64,000 nt of DNA from Nannochloropsis oceanica (GCA_004519485.1 CP038106.1:693501-757500), one strand, 5' to 3'. Shown: positions 1-14,111, numbered from the stretch's first letter. The notes: generated by a model from the sequence alone, not told the origin. Numbers and translations: made by a program.

Positions 1-127
1 CCCCAGCACGTTGAGGAGAGCTTCAGGGCAACATGTATGCATCGGGATCGCGGGTAGGGCAAGCGAAGATAAGGGTTTTGGGAATCTGCCAATGGGCTTG
101 TGGAAATCGATTTCGATGGCGACTTAC

Positions 128-241
128 CAAGGCCCTAAGCTTCTCCAAAGGCACAGGATTTTGGACGATGAGATCTCGAATGGCCTTCTCTCTTTGTGCC
201 ATGGAGGTACTGCGGCCGTTTCTTCTGGCATCCTCAGACAT
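128..241 (-). CDS. First exon of a gene leaving the left edge; possible TBC1D20/Gyp8-type RabGAP
   Basis: An ATG at 241 opens 38 codons that end in TTG followed by a strong donor (GTAAGT on the minus strand, 127-122). The remaining exons lie outside the window. The peptide is hydrophilic and helical: a Ser/Arg-rich start, then REKAIRDLIVQNPVPLEKLRAL. This resembles the helix just before the TBC domain of TBC1D20/Gyp8 RabGAPs, where a lysine-rich helix is followed by an ALRRMA-like segment at about the same place. The match is short and the family call is inference only. The gene shares a divergent upstream region with the VPS13-like gene. That a coding exon exists is fairly likely from the clean donor in frame; its identity is uncertain. 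Confidence 0.4.
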
Positions 242-663
242 TGAGTGCCAGGGCAGCCCCTAGGGATTGTGGGCGGATAGCGGGGTGGGAGGGAGGGAGG
301 GAGGGAGGCTCTCGGCTGGCTAAGTCAACGAGTGGCCACTAGCGAGACTCCAGCTCCAGGGCAGGTAGACAACGAGACGTTCGTATTGTTGCTGCTCCTT
401 TCCTATCAGTGCACACCTGTATCTTGTGTGTGTGCTGTGTTAGTGCGGCGGACCACTTGACTGTTGCACCTCAGACTTGCAGTTCGGCGATGCGGTAACG
501 ATGCCCCCCCGTCGCATCCCAGTGACCACTCTAAAGGGCTCACAATCAACCACACATCCCACCACAGGCACGAGGACGACCGGGTACTTTTGTACTGGCG
601 CTGAGGCGACACTCTGGCCAACTCCTACGACCTGTAAGCCCAACGAGTAGCTGAGCCACAGCC
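242..663. promoter_or_regulatory. Divergent upstream region between the left-edge gene and VPS13
   Basis: About 420 bp with no convincing coding sequence, lying between two divergent start codons, so it should carry both promoters and 5' UTRs. It contains a (GGGA)n run at about 287-308, a possible G-quadruplex on the plus strand. No TATA box is obvious. Confidence 0.5.
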
Positions 664-1468
664 ATGGCCATCTCCATAGCTTGGTTGCTGCTCCCTATGC
701 TCAAGCTCCTGCTGCTGATGGTGACAGGATTACTAATGTGGTTCTGGCGGCAGCAGAGTAAGAAGAGAAAATGGCTTCGGCTGCAAGTCTCGCTCTGGCC
801 GGGGCTCTCCGTGAGCGTACAGCATGCCGCCTGGGACCCCGCCACGTTCCTGCTGCGTGCCGTAAACCGTGCTTTGCATAGCAGCCCCTTACCCTTTCGG
901 ATCGAGGCCATCACTTTCCACGAGATGCGCCTCTCATTACCTTGGAGCGAGGCCTTTAGAATACGCTTCTGGCGCCTCCATTTGCGAGGACTCCACCTGA
1001 TAGGCCGCATGACCCACCTAGAGGAATGGGACGAAGAAGCAATGCTCCGCAACGCCGTGGCTCTCAAGCGACAGGAGGCGGACTTGAGCACTTTATTAGT
1101 GGAAAAGCACATTTTGTCAAGCGTTGGTCCGTCGTTGTCGCTGTCTCCCGCACCAGTCTCGCTAACTCTGCGGTGCCTCGATCATTTGCTTAGCGGCGTA
1201 CACTTGGAGCTTGAGGCCTTTCGCTTGCGTGTCAACGACTACAAATCCGACAGCTGCATGGGCTTGCAAATCAGTCATTTGTCATGCGGCCCCTCATTTG
1301 TACATACCAATAGCAGTAGCAGTAGCAAGAGCAGTTCTAGTGGTAGTGACAGCAGCAGCAGCGGAAGCAGCAGCGGCGGCAGCAGCAGCGGACGGACGGA
1401 AAATGGAGCGGTAATTCGGCACATGGAGGCGGAGCGACTAGTTCTCTATGTAGACCCAAAAATTATAG

Positions 1469-1562
<94 letters not shown>

Positions 1563-4500
1563 GTCATCATCGACATCTAACCCTCAAGAGCAAGAAGCAG
1601 CACACCTGCCTATTTGTGAAATTTGCCGCACCACCGTCCAGATAGAGCTACCTGACGTCGGAGCAGTGATTGGCGCATCAGGCTCCCGCCCAGGTGGTAA
1701 AAAGCGACGACTGACAATAAGTGGCGCCATCGCTGGTTTGCGAGGAGAGCTACGTCCGGCGCAAATGCATCATTTCGTCTTTCATCTTTTGCATGTGTTC
1801 TTTGGAGGGGCTCATCGAGCGTGGCGCGCCGCCGTTATTCAGAAACATGGAGAGGAGGGCTGTCGAATGCTGCGAAGGGAGGAGCGAGAGCATTATTTAG
1901 CCCTAGACCGGCAGTTGCAGGCGCTCGAGGGCAGTAGCCCACCAACGGTAGGAGGAGCAAAAGGAAGAGAATGGGCAGCAGCAGCAGTAGCAGCAGCAGC
2001 AGCAGTAACAGCAACAGCAGCATTACCGCCGTTGCTTTGGCTGAGCGAGGGGGCAGTTAAAAAATACGAGCTGAAGAAGGGCTTGGCGGCAATGGAGGAG
2101 GTGATGTCATATGTAGAGATTGTGCATCTAAGATGCCAAGCCAGGGAGTGGGGTCGACGTGGACTCGTGGCAGCAGCAACGGCTATAGCGACAAAGAGGG
2201 CGATGAGTCTAAATGATGATGCGGCAACAATGGAGCTGACGGGCAGAAGAAGCGTGCCTTTGGTGGAGAAGGAGTTGGAAGTGGACGATAGCCACCCGCT
2301 GGTTGCAGAATACGCGGCGTTGGCGAGTGTGTTGGCCCAGGTGCGCGCGCAGTATTTATTTGATAGTAAAGCGATCCGGGAGATTTGGTTGGAGACGGTG
2401 CGGATCGAGGATATCGAGGTAAGTGCGAATGGAGGTGGAGGGAGAGAGGGAGGGTGAGAGATTGCGAGACAGAGAGAATGGAAAAGTCGTGTCGGATCTT
2501 CATTACCCGCTGACAAACCCCCTTGTCACCCCTTCTAAATATAACTAAATAGATTGAATGGTATGGAGCAAATAGGTCGCATGGGCACATTTCAGCACCT
2601 CTGGACTTTGATGGTCCCTTGGAAGTGACGGTGCACGCCGCCTGCCTGTCAGGCGACATCCGCATTTTGCATGTGCTAGACTCTTCAGGGATTGCCGTCG
2701 GTGAGGATGGATTGCAGGAAGAGCCGGACCAGGGGTGGTTACAGATCAACACGCACTTGGAGCGTTTCTGTTTTGTCAACGCAGCGCAGGAGGCCGTGAA
2801 GCACGTGACGCCTCTTTTGCTCTGCGGCCCTCATGGCGAATCTCAGCAAGCAGAACCTACAATGACAGCAGATGCTGGCCTGCTGCAACAGCAAGTGCAT
2901 TGGAGCCTGAAGCTCTGGAGTTCAGGCAGGCGACACGAGTCCCTGTCTTTTGAAGAGTGCCGTCTCGCTGGCTACATCCCGCGGGTCCTGAGTGTGATCT
3001 CGGCGATCGTCGCCCCTTTTCGTCCTCCTGCTGTTCGGTACTGGACCCACGATGTAGATCTTGCAGCCTTCTGGGGTTGGGGAGGACCGGACAGTCTTCT
3101 GGAGGACGAGATCACCCGTCGAGGGTCTCTCTCCTTCATGGTTGAAGAAAGCAGTAGGTCCACCTCCTTGTCCAATTCCTTCGACAACAGCATGGCCGAT
3201 CCTCTATCTACTGTTGCGACAACGGTGGACGGACCATCAACGAAGCCACGGGAACGTGTCTGTGGGACCGCCCCTCGCTTGTTGGAAGGGTGGTGGTTGC
3301 GTTATTTTGTCGGCCTAGAAAGATGTGAAATTTTGCTAATCGCAAATCCTGAAGACGCAGAGAGCGCGATGCTCTCAGCGAAAGTGTCGGCCACCGCGCT
3401 GGTGGCTTGTGCGCCAGTGACAGGGGAAGCCATTGACCTCAAAGTGGAATTCTTTGCCTTGTTGCCAACTGTGCTGGACAGGGACCGACGGTGGCTCCAT
3501 CCCCAGACTCTCCCTGTGACGTTTCCTAGGGCCTTGCATGAGGGTCCTCGTGGCGCGGGGCTGTGGCATGCAAAGCGGATGCTTTTGCAACCTTTGCAGG
3601 CGACATTGCACTATTCGCTTAAATCTCGACGGGCAGAAAATGCCCTCGCTGCCCTCACCACGGCGTCTGTTGTAGCTACTGCTGTTGCTGCCGTCGAAGC
3701 ACAAGAGGAAGAAGTAGTACAACCTCTGATGCTGCATCATTCCCCCTCGCGGCGCCGCCGGATAATGAGCGAGCGGACAAGTAATCCTTGGGATGCCGAG
3801 GCTCGCATCCCGCGGTGTGTCCAGCTAGATATTGGACAGGCTCAATTTTTGTTTGAGGCGACAGCAGGGGCAGCGGGTGAGGGGGAGCAAGTAGTGGTGG
3901 CCCCTGCGATCAAAGAGGCGGATGCGTTGATAACTCCAGCACTTGTCGTTCGTTGTGGTGGGCAAAGTCATTTAATCAAAGCTAATAGTGGCGCCGGTAG
4001 TGACAGTAGTAGCAATAGAAGCAGCAGCAGTAACAGAAGCAGCAGCAGCAAAGTGAAGGTGACGCCTACTTCGCCGCTGCCATCCTCGCCGATGTCGATG
4101 TCGTTGTCCCAACCGGCTGCTGCTGCTGCTGCTGCTGCTACTGCAACGGCTTATTCATCCTCACTTTCGTGGATGGCGAACTTTGAGGTGGCCTTGAAGT
4201 TTGTGACGGCCGAGATGAGCCCGCAGGGAGATGTTGAGGTGATCTTGGATGTGGTCGATCTGGGGCCGCCAAAGAAAGGGGTAGATGAGGAGGAGGAACA
4301 GTGGCCTGTCGTCGCGACAAGCGCCTTACTGCTCGAGCCGCCGCTGGATGGTGACAATGATGACGATGACGAAAGTGACAGGACACAAGAACCTAGTAAG
4401 GGCTACTACCGGCAGAAGCGGGAGGTGGAGCTAGCTGGTTTAGGCCCTTGGGAAGGCCTCGTAGGGCGTCTGAAAATGGATGTGGAAATAGGATTGCGAC

Positions 4501-7500
4501 TGTTGGCTGTGACAGTGCACAAATGTCAGCATCTGCTGACCTTAACAGAGGACGCAGGGCGAGAGACTCGTCCTTTTTTAGAGGTAAGTGTTGGGGAGCT
4601 GCATAGCCAAACGTACCAGCTGTCAGGCTTGCCCGATGAAGTGATTGAGCACGAGATGATCTTTGCGGCAGAGGGTACGGCGCCGTTGTTGTCAGTAGAA
4701 CTCAAGACGCTGGAGGGACGAGCCCATGAGCGTGTTCAGGCACAGGCCATGATGGCGGTGGGGCGAGATCAAGGGCTGCTTCCATTGAAGGATCCGAAGG
4801 GTATAGTTATGTGTGAGGTCTCCGTGAGCGCCCACTGGATCGATAGCCTCAATGAGTTGGTAGTCTCAGCAGCTACTGCTACTACTACTATTGGCACAGC
4901 CGGAGGGGCGATCAGCAGACAGCCGATGACGTTTGCACAGGCTTTGTCGAGGTTTCAGCGGCAATCATTTGTGATGGAGCCGGAGGCGGCCATCGTCCAG
5001 ACGATTTCTGTCGATCTGTCTGAGGTGTCGCTCAAAGGTACAGAGATGGACTTGGCGCTGTTGTTGGCGACGTTGCACAGTCTACGAAAGAAGCCTTCTG
5101 CTCGCTCTGCCGTTGGTGTCGCGGGTGACGGTGGGGTTGGAGCAGGAGATGGAGAAGGTGGTGGAGGAGGAGGGGGTATGTTGACGCGGCGCATCTCTCG
5201 AATCAATAGCATGAGCCAGATGAAAGATGTGGCGGACGGGGACGCTCGGGAACGGTGGTGGAAAAGAACTATTTATGGGATTTTCAAGGATGTCGACCAG
5301 GACAAAGATGATCGCCTCAATCGCAATGAGTTGATAGAGATGCTGCATCGCTTGGCGGCGGATTTGTACTTGACTCGTTCTGAAGCCTCTGTGCAGATAA
5401 ATCGACTTCTGCATAGTATGGAGTGGAGTTACAGTGGGGAGGGAGGAAAGGAGAGCAAGGAAGAAGAAGCCATGTCTTGGCTGGGCTTCAGGGAGGCATT
5501 GGTGCGCGCGGTGGAAGTGTATGAATTTGAGCATGCTGGTTGGCTGCTCAACAGTGTCCGTTGCCGAGAATTTTCTTCCGGGAGCGTGCTTCGTAAGGCC
5601 TTTCCTACCTTGGCCTTGGCTCAGGCCTTCTCCAATTACTACATCAACTTCTCATCCTCCTCCCTGAGTGCAGCCGCGGCTCGCCAGTCATTAGCCGGAC
5701 ACCTCGCTCGCCTTCAGCCTGGGCTTTCTGATCCGCTTGCTGCGTTTTGGGACCTGCTCGAGCACGAAACGAAGGCACGGCGGAGTGGAATGGATCTGGG
5801 CGTGCACGTGGAGCCTGGACAGAGTCCCAGCCAGGCCCACGCGGCACTGCAGGCGATGCTGGTTCGCGCGCTAAAAAACTACAAGTTGGCCAAGGATACC
5901 TGGCGCCTTGTGGTGGTGCCGGCCTGGCATGGGCTACCGGTGTTGCGGGGCGTCGATCGGGATGGATACGAGCTGATGGGGGCGCCTGTGTCGGTTGGGG
6001 ATGCTGTCTATAGCGACATAAAAGGCGCTGAGCTGATCTCTCTCCCGCCTGTCCTCGCTTCTCAGGTCCTAATGGGTCTTCGTACCCCGCATCGGGATCG
6101 CAAGGCGCGGGGTCCTCATGTGGTGAATTTGCACTTGAGTACAGCGGCTACTCTTTACGTGTGCTACGATAGAGCTATTTCCAAAATCCCTGCTTGGCTT
6201 ACGGATACGGGCTTCTGCGACACCCGCCTATTTGTACGCACCACCATGGCAATGTACCGCGTGTGGGCGCTGACAACGTCAGCACCTGGCAGCATTGTGT
6301 TGGGGGGAAACGAGGGATTTGGTAAAGGCAAGGGACGGCAAAAGGAGGCGTTCGAATGCTTCAACTACTTTGTCTTGATTAGCACTGTCCCTGAGGCTTC
6401 GCCGCCCACGACCGCCGTGCCCTTGCCCGCGCGCTGGCTGTTGCAGGAAACCAGCCCGGCGTATCTAGGAGGACAGCCACTGCACGACCATTTGTTTGCG
6501 GCTCTGGGGGTGGGCGGAGCACGGCTTGCCCCACTTCGAAACGCTTACGCTAAGGACACGGGCAAGGAGGAGGGAGAAAGTGCATTGGTCGCCGGACGAC
6601 CCTTGCATATGGAGTACAATTTCCACTTGCACTGCCCTGGAATTCATCTGGGCTTGCTGGATGGTCGCAAAATTCGACCTTTGACATCAAAGCTGGATGT
6701 AAGGACTCAGGCTGTGACGGCTAACGTCTCACTGGAGCGGCCTCTAGATGCGGAGGAGGCCAGCTGGCTAGGGTTGGGCCGCACCGATCGACTGGAGGGG
6801 GATTTGGAGCTCGTTTCGCTGGCGGTTTCCTACTTCAATTCGTCTTTATCGGTGCCCGAGTTTGTGGTGGAACCGTGGGGCTGCCGTTGTGTCATGCGTA
6901 ACCGACTTGATTCGGCTATCACCACCGTACGGGTTGATGCTCCTAGGCATTTGAACATCAATATCTCGCCGAGCCTGTCGGATGTACTGCAGGGCGTGTG
7001 GCGGCCTCTGCGGTTTGATAATCGGCGGTACCGCGCTTCATTTGAGGCACCCTCTGATATCAACCGAATTGCGCGTGTTGTGCTTGTAAATCGGCTTGGC
7101 GTGCCCCTCCTTTTGCGCCCTGCTTCCTTCGGGTGCCGCATCGTGGCTTGGTCTCAGCCGCAGCAGCAGGAGCAAGGAGAGGAGGTGGAACAGCAATTAC
7201 AAAATGAGGACACGGCAGGGGCAGAGGATGTACTTCCACACGGTAGCCCGCGGCTTGTTGTGCTGGAGGAAGGAGGGCAGGTTGAATTGGAGCTTGAACA
7301 GCCGCTCCCCTCCCAGCAAGCAGCGTCATCAGGACGCGTAGCCGCCAGCTCTTGTCATCGGATCAACCTTCAGCCGCTTGGCTGGAAGCCTGTCGCACAA
7401 GTGTCCGTGGGCTTGGCGGGTGCGCAGGCCTATCACCTTTTCCCTGCTCACCGCCACCGAGTGCCCATTCGACGGGGGCCAGCTCCGTCAAAACCGCCTC

Positions 7501-10500
7501 CAGCTAAGAAGCAGGCGACAAGTGGGAGAGGGCTCTTGTCACCCGCCCCAGCCCACAAGAGAAAGCAGAGCAACAGCAGCCAGCAACAGCAATCCTCCTC
7601 GCACGCCGACGTGAGCCTCAGCCACAAGATTCTCATGGTCGTTGATGCGAAGGAGTATCGGGACAACACGGTGACAGGGCAAGGCAGTATCACCGCCGCA
7701 GCCTTGCACGTGGAGGTGAGGACGAATGTCCGCCTTATGAACATGACGGGTGTGGTGGTGGATGCCAAGCTCGGCCGAGGTGGAGATGGTGTGAGGAGTT
7801 TCCTGCTTCCTCAGGATACGATGGCAATGCCTCTGAGTATTGTGAGACAACAGCCTATGCTTAGTGTGCGTCGTCTTTCGGAGGGCGATGATCACGAGAC
7901 CCACTCTCCGGGTATGGGAATGGAAGACTCGGGGGTGTTGCTTCATCCAGCTCTATTTGACGTACGCACGCATGAGGCTCTTCGGAGGACTCGGGGACTG
8001 GAGGAACGTTCTTTATCGCTACATCATCGTGTGCTTGGGACAGTGGTGACAGGCGTTGATGACGTCGGGCGGGTTAAGATAGAAGAAGTAAAATTTTTGC
8101 AGGAGGGATTTGAGAGCAAAGAAATCAGGACGGTAGAGGCCGAAGAAAAACAGCAACAGCAAGAGCCGCAGCAAACGCTTGAGAAGACAACCATAAAATC
8201 ACCATCTTCTCCGCCAGAAGCGTCCAGCAAAATTGCTCGGTCGCCCACGACACCGCAGGCCGTAGCCGTGGACTGGACCCTGGCCATCCTCTCACCATAC
8301 CAACTGAGCAATACATTGCCTTGTTTGATTGAAGTCGAAGCCTTCCAACCCAAACATCTGCCGCAACGCAAACGTATTCGGACCAGGTCAAACAGCGGCG
8401 ACGGGAAAAAGAGCACCGCTTCTGGATTACCAACTTCCTCGATGTTAACATCGTCGTTGTCCTCCTCCTCGTCGGCGGAGGCGAGGAAGAGGCGGACTGA
8501 TCCTGCGTCAGACCTTTTCTCATTCCCTATGGGTTTGATGCCTTTGGTGTCTTCGACCGCGGGTACCGGGGTCGACATTGATACCGACGAAACCCGCGGG
8601 AATGCCAAGGACAAAGCTCGAAGCGTGCATTCGCCCACGTCATCCGGCGGAGGGCAGGAGGGATTGTGCGACGATGGAGGGCAGGAGGAGGCAGAGATAA
8701 TGCATGCCACTGATATTGGAGGTATGGCGACAGCGGTCCTGGGGCCAGCAGAGGATATGGAAATGGTGTGGGGTGGGCGGCTTAGGAGTGGAAACCATGC
8801 CAATCTTGAGCTAGTAAAGCTTGATCGCGCGCTGTATATCCGCGTGCGGCTGATATTAGAAAAGCATCCGGGGCCCTGGTCTGTCCCTGTGCACATTCCG
8901 TCATGGACGCATTTGGACCGTGTGGCTTTCAATGACGATCGGGAGTCGGGAAGGAATGAGAGATTGGATGTGTCGTGGATGAATGGTGGTGGGGAGTATC
9001 ATGGCGACATTCGATTTGTGCGACGTTGGCGATTAAAGGGACTGCGACGACTGGCAGTGTGTGCGGACTATTGGATCTTGAACAAGACTGGCTTGGCCTT
9101 GAGCTACCAGCCGACGCCTCTGCCCGACGCAGGAGGCCGCATGGGCTCCCCACGTATCGATGAGGCGGCGGTTGCGACAGGCAATGGACAGGATACGGAG
9201 CCAGCGCCTCGGCATTCCCCCTTTCCTCCTGAGCGGACAATAGCTGCAGCGGCGGCAGGAGCAGCGGCACCGGGTGCGGAGCGTCGTTTGATTTCGGATG
9301 GCATGCACCGCGCTTGCTTTGGGCGCACCACTCGCGTACCACTACTATTGGGTTGCCCCGCCAAGACCTTGCGGATAATGCCGTATGCTTTAAGCCAGCA
9401 AGCAGTGGAGGCACCTCTGTACCTGAGCGAGTTACGCGTCGATGGCAAGGACCGGGCATTGCCTGTCGTGGTTCATCGATGTCGGGACCCGGGATTTCCT
9501 TTGTTTGCCGATTCGGAACTGCGCGTGGTGGAGCTTCCCGCGCAATTACAGGAAGCGTTGCGGCGACCAGATGGGTTGTTGTGTGTTTTACGGGACCGGT
9601 GGCGGCGGGATCTGACATCTGCCGAGCAGCTGGATCAGCAGAATTGGATGGAGACGACGGTGTTTACTGTGTCGGAAGACAGCTATGTTTATGCCTTCTT
9701 CTGTGTCAAGGATGAGGAAGGCAAGGAGAATGTGGAAGGAGGAAAGGCCCGTCCGCTGCCTGCTTGGCTTTTGCACGAGGGGTTTCGTGCCCCTCACAAT
9801 AGTGGACCACTTTTGACCTCAGAGCCTCGCACGCGCTATGTGCCTTACCGCCGCTTCTACTCAAAAGGCAGCACTGTGCGGCTGGGTGGTCCGAGGAGAA
9901 GTGGATCCGCCATGGCAGGATCTTCTCCTGTACACTCTAACGGCATTGACTTGTCACGCAGCGGTGCGAACACGACTGGCAGTATCCAATATTCTAATCA
10001 GCAACAGCATCTGCCGATGCCACCACCGCATTTGCAGGGTATCTCGAGCCTTTCCTCCGTCGCCGAGGATGGGGACAGTATTGAAAGAGCAGCTGCAGCA
10101 TCGACGATGGCCGTTGTCAAGCTCAAAGACGGCAAGTCGCCCAAGGCTGAAGCCGCCGAGCCAATTGAGGTGCAGGTGGTTTTAGTGGTGACTCGTGCGC
10201 AGGAGGAAGAAGGATCGATGGAGTTGGACGTTCGTCAAGTGGAAGTGGAGCGTTCGATCAGCGATCGTATGCTCTGCAGTCGACAATACGCGTTGCTCCC
10301 CGATTTCGGTCTTGGTGACCCCCTTTACATTGATCGAAAAGCCTCTGAGTATGCCCTGGACTTTCTTCCACCCGCGTTAACGGACATCCCCTTGGTTGCA
10401 ATTCAGACTGCGCAAGGCGACAAGCGTGGTGGAAATTCCTTTGCTCTAAGTTTCAGTGCCTGTCGGCCCTGCACGGTGTTTGTGGCGTATGATGGCCGGG

Positions 10501-13500
10501 CCAAGTCAGTACCTGAATGGTTGTCTCGTCTCGTCTTTGAGCCAACAGGCTGGACCATTCCAGGTCCCAACGGCGATTTTTCCTTTGAGCTTTACAGACG
10601 TACCCTCCCCGCGCATACCACCCTCCGACTTGGCGGCAACAATGCGCATGGCGCCTGTGGACCCAAGACCATGTATCTGGTGTGGCTCGCTCCCTTGTCG
10701 ATGTCTTTAAGTTCTGCTACAATTGTCTCACCGACGCCAACGCCGCGGTCGTGGTCCTCGTCTGTGGAAGATGAGGCTTGGCACCAGAACGAGCTACTGG
10801 ATGATAGTAGCAAAGTCGTGGATTTGACTTCTGGCAAGACGAGCAACAGCGCAGAGATGAACGACGATCTGGCCTTATACTGGGATAGTAAGGAAAATGG
10901 ACGCTTGCGTCTCATGGCTCCACCGTTTGACACGCTGGGCCGAGATTATTCTTCCCCTTTCAATGTGGACGCGATCAGCACAACGGGTCAGCTCGAGACG
11001 CCCAGCGCCGTGTTTGGAGTGTCTGTTAAGTCTTTACCGGGCCTTTTCCATCGGACGCGAGCCGTGACGCTTTGGCCTCGCTTTATCGTCATCAACCGTT
11101 TGCATGAAGCTGTAGATGTGCTGCCTCTGTTGCGGCCCACCTATCTGGATGTGCAAGGCGGAGGGGGAAGCAGCAGTCGCATCCTGCGCGGTACCATGGC
11201 CTCGATAATCAATCGATCGTCTTCCACGATGGAAAAGATGGCGACGGGACCGGACAAGAAGGCCAAAAGCAAGGCAGGTGGGACCGGGAGTGGGAGCACG
11301 GAAGGCGAGCTAGGTAAAACCAGTGAAGCAACATTTACCAGCAGCGCAACGATAGACCACCTTACCCCTGCCGAATGTTATGGAGTCCTCCATCCAGGGG
11401 AGTGCATGGTAGTCTACGGCTTCGTACCGTTGCGATCATTGCCCTCTAGCCTGTTGCTTCCACCGCGACTGAAAAAAGCACGCACGGCCGCCCTCCAGCA
11501 ACCACACATACTTCAATTCAAGGATGAGGACAAAGACGACCCGTCAGTGGCGCGTGCCCTTTGCTTCCGCCTCCACGACACCAAAGCGCGCGACGAGATA
11601 GAGCAGGTGGCCTTTTCGCATGCTGTGTTGACCGAGGGCGTGGGCGAGACGTGTGTGTGGTTTTGGCGAGACGCTCAGGGAACAGACGCCGGGCCCTTGA
11701 TTTCGGCTAATGTTGATGTTCATGCCTCAACGGTGTTTATGACTCTTCGGGATAGCACGCTCAGCCCGCCTTATCGCATTGAGAATCGCTCTAGTTGGGC
11801 TTTTCTCCGGTGCAAGCTGTCGGGTATCTCGGGTGATACATTGGCGGTGGGGCCCATGGCTTTTAAGTCTTTTTCGTGGCAAGACCGTGATCACTTGCAT
11901 CAGCTCAAGGTCTCGGTGGAGTTCGAAAGACAAGTAGAAGATGCAGGAAGAGGAACAGCAACGGCTGCTATTATCGCCACGGCGGACTTTTCGCTGGACG
12001 AAGTGGGACCAAAAGAGACGTTAGTTGTGCCGGGCAAGGCTTTTTGGGGAGGGGGAGGGGTAACTGGGGCGGTGGGTAGCGGCTCAGGGCTGGGAAGAAC
12101 CCTCAGTCTTAGGACCCGTCGCTTGCCGCAGCAGAAGCTGTACGCCCACGTCTCAACGGCGGGCCGAACGCGCGTGATAACTTTTTCGGATATGGCCCTT
12201 GCGGAGATTCAGAACCCACGAAAGGAAATGGCATTATCGAGTTGGACCTGGTCTCTGTTTCAAGAGCTATACAACTCGCTTGACATTCACGTAGGCCTAG
12301 CTGGTCTCACATTGAACTTGCTTGATATGGATACTTCGGGACGGCGGGTGGTGGAGTTGCTGTCTCTTACTCTTGATCGTCTGGAGGCTAGTAAGGAGGG
12401 TGGAAAGGACAGGGCACAGCTGGCGTTGTACCATGTGCAGGTAGATGACATGCGGCCCCATGCGATTCTTCCCGTTATCCTCCAGCCAGCTGATTCGGGA
12501 TGGTTTACACCCACCAGACGATCGGGGCGCAACAAATCGACGGCAGCAGGATTAGGAGGAGGAAGTGCGGAGAGGGGTAAAAAGCAGGCGACACAGAAAG
12601 AGGAAGTAGGAAATGTGACCTCAGTACTGCTGCCTTTGATTCGAGTCATGGCTGAGCCAGAGCTGCACACTCCCTGGTCGGAGGTAGTGCACTTCCGTGG
12701 GCTGGAACTCGGAATACAGGAGCTAGAGGTCCGCTTGGACGTGGATGCCCTCCTCTCCATCATCGCCTATATTGGCCGTCTCTCCGCCCCAGACTCCGAG
12801 CGAGAAGAAGGCGCGGCTGCGAGCGTTCATCATTATGGCCAGCACCAGCGGCATCTATCCCCGCGTAGCCTTCGAACGGGTACTGGCATAGATGACAAGT
12901 CCTTGTCGTTGGTCCGCCGACTGTTGCGCTCCAAGGTGCGCGTGCCCGAGGCAGTTTTGGGGGAGAACATCGGTCAGCGGCTCGTTTACATCGAGTTATT
13001 TCACCACTCCTCTTTGATCGTGTGCCTGGAACTCGTACCAGGGGCAGGGAATTTCCCGTTACGGCGAGAAAAAACCAAGCAGGCAGCAGCTGCAGCTGTG
13101 GCGGCGGGGGGAAGGCTGGACGGTGGGGTGAGCTTAGACCCTGATATGGATGAGGCGTTGGTAAGTGGGCTTGAGTTGATTGGCACAGGGTTTGTGCAGC
13201 TGCTGACAGACATGGCTAGAAGCCTTGCACAGTTGAGTGGGTTGACTTTAGTGTTCAATGAGTTGCTGCTGACACATTATTTTGGGAGTCATTATGATTT
13301 GGGGCATATCGTTGCATTGTCTCTCCGTCAGCAGGCGTTGACGCAGAGTTACAAATTTTTGGGTGCTATGGATCTGCTCGGAAACCCCCTCAATCTCTTT
13401 TTGGGCTTTGGCTCCGGAGTGGTAGAATTCTTCAGAAAAACACAAGCGGAGATGGTAGGCGATGCGGATAGCAAAGGGGAGGGATTGCGGCGATTGGCCA

Positions 13501-14111
13501 AAGCGGTGATCGGCGGGCCGTTTTCGAGCGTAAGTAAAATCACGGGGACGGTGGCATCATTACTGGAAGAGGTGGTGGGCGTGCGAGGGGAGTCGGGCGG
13601 GGGTGGGGTGCGCGGAGGAGATGGAGGCATATCGTCGGCCTCCTTGGTCGCGGGGGGGCAGGATGAGGATGCTGCCGGTGGTGGCGTGGGAGGCCGCGCT
13701 GCCCCACCGCAGCACTTGGGAGAGGGCATTTTGAAGGGTGGGGAGGTGTTTTATCGGTCGATGAAGAGCGGGGTCAAGAACATCTATGATTTGCCACAGC
13801 AGGGAGCGTCACGGGAGGGATTCGCGGGCTTTTTGAAAGGGATGGGAAAAGGAGTGGTAGGTGCGCTTGCCGCGCCTTTGATTGGCACGTTGGGTGGCAT
13901 TTCGCGGGTGACGGACACGACGGCCTACTTTGACAAGCCCAAGCTCTTTCGACGACGAAGGGCGGCGAGGATGGCGCCAGAGAATCAGGCACTGCCTTTG
14001 TTAGAGCTCGGGGATGTGGGGGAAGAGGGAGATAAAGGGTATGAAGAGGGTTTGAAGCGGCAGCAGCAACAGGAGGTAAAGAAAAGACAAGAAAGACCCA
14101 TGGAGATTTGA
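664..14111 (+). CDS. VPS13: VPS13-like bridge-type lipid transfer protein with N-terminal membrane anchor and EF-hand
   Basis: Two exons, 664-2418 and 2553-14111 (phase 0 junction, GTAAGT donor), encode 4437 residues. VPS13 proteins form a long hydrophobic groove that carries lipids between membranes at contact sites. Residues 3-28 form a strong hydrophobic segment. Residues about 50-115 match the chorein_N motif, with the LPF...LSLPW pattern. A 30-codon serine run follows at about 270. A C2-like stretch lies near 1235 (RPFLEVSVGE). A canonical EF-hand loop with Asp at positions 1, 3 and 5 and a terminal Glu lies near 1498-1511. Repeated VAB-type modules with a conserved Asn (LVNRLG near 2096, ILNKTG near 2757, VINRLH near 3429) form the adaptor-binding region. 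The C-terminus has the hallmark LLGNPL...GVVEFF (near 4188) and TDTTAYFDKP (near 4370) ATG2/VPS13 C-domain motifs. The family call is firm; the membrane anchor and EF-hand are unusual. The 11.6 kb second exon is exceptional for the window. Confidence 0.93.
1471..1560 (+). repeat. (TCA)30 microsatellite coding poly-serine in VPS13
   Basis: Thirty uninterrupted TCA triplets, in the serine frame of the VPS13 first exon, are followed by interrupted TCG/TCA codons. The perfect run on one codon points to recent slippage and probable length variation between strains. It sits in the variable loop after the chorein-like region. Confidence 0.95.

Noticed and set aside
11-263. Two plus-strand ORFs at the left edge
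   Set aside because: Antisense of the better supported minus-strand exon with a GTAAGT donor; no recognisable content.
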